64,000 nucleotides of DNA from JACCXG01 sp963785755 (lineage in GTDB: Bacteria > Acidobacteriota > Vicinamibacteria > Vicinamibacterales > 2-12-FULL-66-21): positions 144,483 through 208,482 of the forward strand of contig CAWAXG010000068.1 in the NCBI GenBank assembly GCA_963785755.1, read 5' to 3'. This document shows, piece by piece, positions 60,034-64,000 of this stretch (within the stretch, counting starts at the first letter, position 1; each line of letters begins with the position of its first letter). The notes under the pieces were generated by a model that made no database searches, was not told the DNA's origin, and was given only the letters and a program-made list of their open reading frames with translations. The position numbers and the translations under genes are program-made.

Positions 60034-61032
60034 ATGAAATCAGCAATCGTCAACGGGATGCGTCGGGGTCGTTTCCTCGCAGTCGTGGTGTTCTGCGCGC
60101 TGCCTACCGGTGCCTCGGCGCAGGCGTGGGCCGATGCGTATCGGGCGCGGGATTACGAGAAAGCAGCCGATCTTCTGCACCAGGTTCTCATCTACGCACC
60201 CGGGCAGGATTTCGCATCGTTGCTCCCGGAATACCGTCAGCTCGCGCTCATGTACGCGGACGGCCTTGGTGTCGTGAAGGACCCCTTCGCCGCGTGTATG
60301 CTGGCGAACTGGGCCGACGCAGCGACCAAGAAGTCTGCGCCGAAACTCTTCGGCTCAGATGTTGGCGCCTACGAGGCAGGTGTCAGGGAAAGCGAATCGT
60401 TTGTCGCCACGCATTGCGATTCGCTGACGGAGGTTGATCGCATGGACGCCGGTGTAATGTCCATTTGTTTTGCCTTCGGCATGCAGGAACGAACCGAAAC
60501 GGTCGGAGGACAAAAAATCCGAATCGGTCGGCGCGGAATCGAATTCGCCGACAGCAACGCCGGGCGTCGGGAAGGATTCTCCTTGGAAGAAAAATCCTGT
60601 CCACAGCTCGTCGCGCATGTCCGAGTGACTTCAGTCGAGCCGCCACCAGACGCAGCCCCCGGCGTGAAGGCGCGGCACTTCATCGAGATCTTTGTCTGGG
60701 AGGCCAGACGAAGCGTGCCCGCTTCCTCGCTCCGGTGGGACGTGTACGAGGTCCGCGACAAGCAGATTTTGTTCTTCCAGCCCCAGCACCTGGTCACGCG
60801 CACTGGGTGGCCTGAACGCGGCTTTCCGGGCGACGTCGAAAGAGGTCTCACGCTCGAGATGCTTCCTTCCGGTAGCGTGCAGTGGAAGCTCGAAGGCGAC
60901 TCGCCGAAACTTGGATGGATCACTAAGAATGCTATGTGTATCCATATCCCGCCGGGCCCTCGGCACGACCCACGGTATAACCACTTGCCCCTTACCGAGT
61001 GCGATGCCGTTTACTATCCGCTGATGAGGTAA
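60034..61032 (+). CDS. Secreted protein with a Sel1-like repeat
   Basis: 332-residue exported protein. The start at 60034, or the Met at 60058, precedes a signal peptide (RFLAVVVFCALPTGASA). Residues 25-90 contain a helical repeat with Sel1-like character (YRQLALMYADGLGVVKDPF AACM, broken here). The C-terminal 150 residues are beta-rich with VRVTSVEPPPDAAPGVKARH and ASSLRWDVYEVRDKQILFF, and may bind a partner. Cys residues at several points suggest disulfides. The frame is clean and longer upstream but without protein character. No further family recognised. Confidence 0.7.
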   Translation: MKSAIVNGMRRGRFLAVVVFCALPTGASAQAWADAYRARDYEKAADLLHQVLIYAPGQDFASLLPEYRQLALMYADGLGVVKDPFAACMLANWADAATKKSAPKLFGSDVGAYEAGVRESESFVATHCDSLTEVDRMDAGVMSICFAFGMQERTETVGGQKIRIGRRGIEFADSNAGRREGFSLEEKSCPQLVAHVRVTSVEPPPDAAPGVKARHFIEIFVWEARRSVPASSLRWDVYEVRDKQILFFQPQHLVTRTGWPERGFPGDVERGLTLEMLPSGSVQWKLEGDSPKLGWITKNAMCIHIPPGPRHDPRYNHLPLTECDAVYYPLMR

Positions 61033-61321
61033 GCGGGCACTATTCTGTTATATCCACTCTGTTGCGACATAGTGGACTATGCGAGCGCCCCCCTCACCGA
61101 CGTGAGCGGGCGCCAGCGCGGTGACGACGAACCCAGTCACGGCACCGGCAATGACAAATGTGAGGCGCCCTCCGCCAGAGTTCATGAGATGGTTGGACAC
61201 CATCAGACGTCCCAAGGACTCAAGGGTCCTCAATCGTCATCCACATTTGCAGGGACAGACCGTGTTCACGCCGCACCACAAGAACGGGACCGGCACGTAC
61301 TTCGCGATCGGGTAGCCTTGG

Positions 61322-62188
61322 ATGATGAGTGGTTTCACCGTCGGGGCAAACCTGCCATGGATGGCGTACGGCGGCGACTTCGGCGCAAATGCATGGCGTC
61401 CTGCTGGCGGAGTGCACACTCGCCTCGAGGACCTATTGCGGGCGTTGGATCGGCTCGCGATGGCCGGCATTCGCCGGATCCGTTGGTTTATGCTGTGCGA
61501 TGGCCGTACAGGGATCCGGTTTGCACCCGATGGCGCTCCGCTCGCATTGGACGACCGCTTCTTTACCGATGTGGATGCGGCGCTCGCGGCGGCGAGCAGT
61601 CGCGACATGGAGATCATGTTCGTGCTGCTCGACTTCCTCTGGTGCGCCCGCGCCCGCTCCGTCGCCGGCGTGCAGCTCGGCGGCCGCGGCGATGTATTGC
61701 GGGATCGGGGCGAAGCGCGCCGCCCTCCTCGATCTCGTGCTGACGCCGCCATTTTCGAGCGGTACGGCGACAACCGGCAGATTTTCGCGTGGGACGTCAT
61801 CAACGAGCCCGAGTGGGTGACATGCTGGCCTCGGTGCTCGCGCGCGACGGTCATGCGTGAGCCTTGCCACGATGAAGGAATTCGTGCGCGAGTTCTGACT
61901 GCACTGGTCCGCACTCGACACCCGGATCAGGCCGTCACCATAGATTCCATCGGCGCTGCCAGGCGTCGGCGGATTCGGGCTGATTACTTCCGGCACACTG
62001 ATGCGCCGCGTCACCCGGAATACGCGATTGGTTGCGGGCCGTGCGATTGGTCGATGCGGCCGGTTCATTTCGGCGAGTTACGGCCGCCTCCGTCAGAGAA
62101 GTGCAGCGGATGCTCGCGTCTCAGGAGACACCGCAGGCTGCGACGACTCGGCGGCCAGTATTGTCTGTCAGTGCTAGGCGAACGATGA
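61322..62188 (+). pseudogene. Cellulase-like glycoside hydrolase, frame broken and degraded
   Basis: The N-terminal part of a GH5/GH-A clan-like barrel is clear: VGANLPWMAYGGDFGANAW, LAMAGIRRIRWFMLCDGRTG, MEIMFVLLDFLWC. After two frame changes near 61680 and 61745 comes IFERYGDNRQIFAWDVINEP EW, where the Glu of NEP would be the acid/base. Beyond about 61830 the sequence loses family character in every frame and the second catalytic Glu is not seen. It may be a decayed or badly frameshifted gene. Confidence 0.55.
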
Positions 62189-62359
62189 ACACCCGCAGTG
62201 TCGGACTGGTACAGCGACAGTGTGGCCGCTCTTTCGCAGGTCCTGTGACTAGACGCGCCCGAACGGCCGTTACGGCCGTTACGGGCCGCTTCGCTCGGTT
62301 ACGATCCTGAGATCTACCCACACAGAACTGACATGCGGCGCCGCGGTGTCCAACATTCC

Positions 62360-63696
62360 ATGAGCCGGCGACTGCTGTGCGACCTCTTGGCGCTCACCGC
62401 CGCCTTTGTGGCGATCGGAGGGCGCTCCGCCTACGCGCGCCAGTGTGGACGGATGGTACTGCCCTGCCAGACATACTGGGAGTCGCAGTCTGTTTTCGTT
62501 GGCACGGTCCGCGAGGTAGCCAAAGCCGAAGAGGGGCGGCGTGTCACGTTCGACGTGGAGCAGGTCGAGCGAGGTGAGAGCACCCCGACGATGACGGTCC
62601 GGGTTCCGACGTCGGAAGTCAGCCGATCACCATTCCACGTGGGCGACCGCTACGTCGTCTACGCCTATGGCGCCGGCGATGAGAGGTTCGTCGGGGCGTG
62701 TGGCCGCACACGTCTCGCCAACGAGGCGGAGGAGGATCTCGCCTACTTCCGGGAGATGAAAGCCCCGGGCTCCGGCGGACGCATCTTCGGCTCGGTGCGG
62801 CACGAAGAGCCCGATTTCGTCGCACACGGCCCCGCGGATAGTGGACCGCTCGCGGGACTGACGATCCGTCTCCAGGGACGCGGCCTCAATCGCGAAGTGT
62901 CCACCGCGAATGACGGCGCCTTCGACTTCGGCGGCTTGCTGCCGGGAGGTCCACGCTCAGCCTCGCCGCGCCTGAGCGCAGGCTGCTCGAGCCGCATCTG
63001 TCGGGTGTTTATAGCAAGCCTGCGCCCGGCTCCTTCACCGTGCGCCTGCGCTATGCGCGCGGATGCATGCCCATCAGTTTCACGGTACGTGAACCCGGCG
63101 GCATCCGCGGCGTGCTGCTCGACGAGCGAGGCGCTCCTGTCGAGGGCGAGCTCGTTCATGCGATCGCGGCGGTCCATGCCGGAACATCGCAGGACGTTCC
63201 TGTCGAGCGGGTGCGGACCAGAGTCGATGGGCGCTTCAGCTCACGCCGCTTCCGCGCGGGCAGTACGTCCTCGTCCTCAACCTTGACGATCGTCCTGAAT
63301 CGACGGAGTTCGATCGCCGCGCGTACCACCCCGGCACGCGAGTGCCCGGCGAAGCGGAATCGTGACCGTCGACGGGCCCCGATCGTCGATGCCGGCACCT
63401 TCCGAGTACCCCCCGACCCCGTCGAACGAACCATTACGGGCGTCGTCCTCTGGAGCGATGGGGTCCCCGCTTCGGACGCCGAGCTGGTTCTGCACGGCGC
63501 GGCACCGGAGCGAGTGCCGCTCGACCCGGCCGGCCGCTTCCGCCTGACGCTTGCCTACGGTGCTCGCTTCACCCTCCGCGTCGAAGGGCGCCGCGAAGTG
63601 AACGGCCGCGTGCGCGAGAGCGCCAGCGAATCCACTGAAATCGGTCGGAACAATCGCAATCGGGAACTGCAGCTCGTGCTGCCGGTGCCGCAGTGA
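62360..63696 (+). CDS. Secreted protein with NTR/TIMP-like N-terminus and regulatory-like beta domains, frame broken
   Basis: Exported protein of about 440 residues. Signal peptide to about residue 27. The N-terminus (YWESQSVFVGTVREVAKAEE, then FHVGDRYVVYAYGAGDERFV and GACGRTRLANEAEEDLAYFR) resembles bacterial netrin/TIMP-like domains. It is followed by a carboxypeptidase-regulatory-like sandwich (LAGLTIRLQGRGLNREVSTA, NDGAFDFGG), then after a frame change near 62950 two more such modules (REPGGIRGVLLDERGAPVEG; RTITGVVLWSDGVPASDAEL). Another double break lies near 63260-63390. The stop overlaps the next GTG (GTGA). Confidence 0.65.
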
Positions 63697-64000
63697 CTCG
63701 GCTCCTGTGCCTTGTAGCGCTCGTCGGCGTGCTGCTCGCCGCTCAGCCGGCTGCGCAGCGTAGACCGATCATCCGATGGCAGCCGACGAATGGGCCCCTT
63801 GGCGGCGAGGCGGACTCGATACTCGTGCACGCGGGTCAGCTTATCGTGCCGCTGCATAACGGGGGTGCCTGGCGATCGCGTGATCACGGGAAATCCTGGC
63901 GGCTGGTTACAGAACGCGAAGACAGCTCGGGGATGAGAAAGGCCGGACGGGATCTCTTTGTCTTCAAGCAGCGCCGCCTCCACCGGGCCGCCGATCTCGG
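63693..64000 (+). CDS. Secreted BNR/YCF48-like protein (3' end beyond window)
   Basis: GTG at 63693 overlaps the preceding stop as GTGA, showing translational coupling. The frame gives a signal peptide (RLLCLVALVGVLLAAQPAAA-like, cleaved near residue 22), then RPIIRWQPTNGPLGGEADSI and a BNR/Asp-box-like blade, NGGAWRSRDHGKSWRLVTE. A second blade begins near the window edge (GRDLFVFKQRRLHRA). It should form a beta-propeller like sialidase/YCF48 proteins. Only the first 102 residues are visible. Confidence 0.65.
   Translation, partial: MTRLLCLVALVGVLLAAQPAAQRRPIIRWQPTNGPLGGEADSILVHAGQLIVPLHNGGAWRSRDHGKSWRLVTEREDSSGMRKAGRDLFVFKQRRLHRAADL

Noticed and set aside
61048..61206. Minus-strand small hydrophobic frame (FVIAGAVTGFVVTALAPAHV)
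   Set aside because: Could be a membrane peptide, but it lacks a ribosome-binding site and overlaps an equally open plus-strand frame; not enough support.
62240..62290. Short direct repeats of CGGCCGTTACGG
   Set aside because: Only two or three overlapping copies of a simple GC-rich unit; too short to interpret as a repeat element.

Overview
The window looks like a high-GC chromosome segment from an Acidobacteriota bacterium, most plausibly class Vicinamibacteria. This rests on the mix of families: five large duplicated FtsX/MacB-type permeases (ADOP type), a VWFA-related 'Acidobacterial' domain protein, a Ser/Thr kinase with a PD40/TolB-like sensor region, PEP-CTERM, LamG and HAF-repeat relics, and many small secreted lipoproteins. 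No rRNA, tRNA, CRISPR array or replication origin was seen.

Left part (1-14.3 kb). A VWFA-related protein runs off the left edge, followed by a lipoprotein and a DinB-like protein. Then comes a respiratory locus. On the minus strand is a formate dehydrogenase operon, fdhA-fdhB-nrfD-fdhE. Its catalytic subunit has an in-frame TGA exactly where selenocysteine is expected, followed by a SECIS-like hairpin. Divergently, on the plus strand, are a decaheme DmsE/MtrA-type cytochrome, an MtrB/PioB-type outer-membrane barrel, a small monoheme cytochrome c and a NapC/NirT-like multiheme membrane cytochrome. Together they suggest oxidation of formate into the quinone pool, with electrons leaving through a NapC-type hub, a periplasmic carrier and a porin-cytochrome conduit across the outer membrane. 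This is the most interesting system in the window.

Middle part (14.3-33 kb). Two divergent ADOP permeases flank a PadR regulator. Then come a cupredoxin-like lipoprotein, a transmembrane Ser/Thr kinase, a secreted acidic protein next to a DUF1573 protein, a small secreted OB-fold-like protein, a GreB-type elongation factor, a family 9 glycosyltransferase and a third ADOP permease.

Right part (33-64 kb). Many entries are truncated or decayed: half a MetE-like protein, MBL-fold/lamin-tail and PEP-CTERM remnants, two battered ADOP genes, a HAF-repeat tail, transposase fragments, an antitoxin-like gene, a VWFA N-terminus and an epoxide hydrolase with internal deletions. Healthy genes lie between them: a DoxX-like membrane protein, a response regulator, a glycine-zipper protein, an M28 peptidase, lipoproteins and a Sel1-like protein. 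A TonB-domain/rhodanese fusion follows the last ADOP gene. The window ends inside a secreted BNR-like protein.

Reading frames break often in genes that are otherwise well conserved (fdhA, fdhB, nrfD, the barrel, the NapC-like gene), while other long genes (kinase, M28 peptidase, first ADOP, GT9) are intact. Many breaks are therefore probably small indels in an incompletely polished assembly. Some of the decay on the right, with missing domains and not just shifted frames, looks real.
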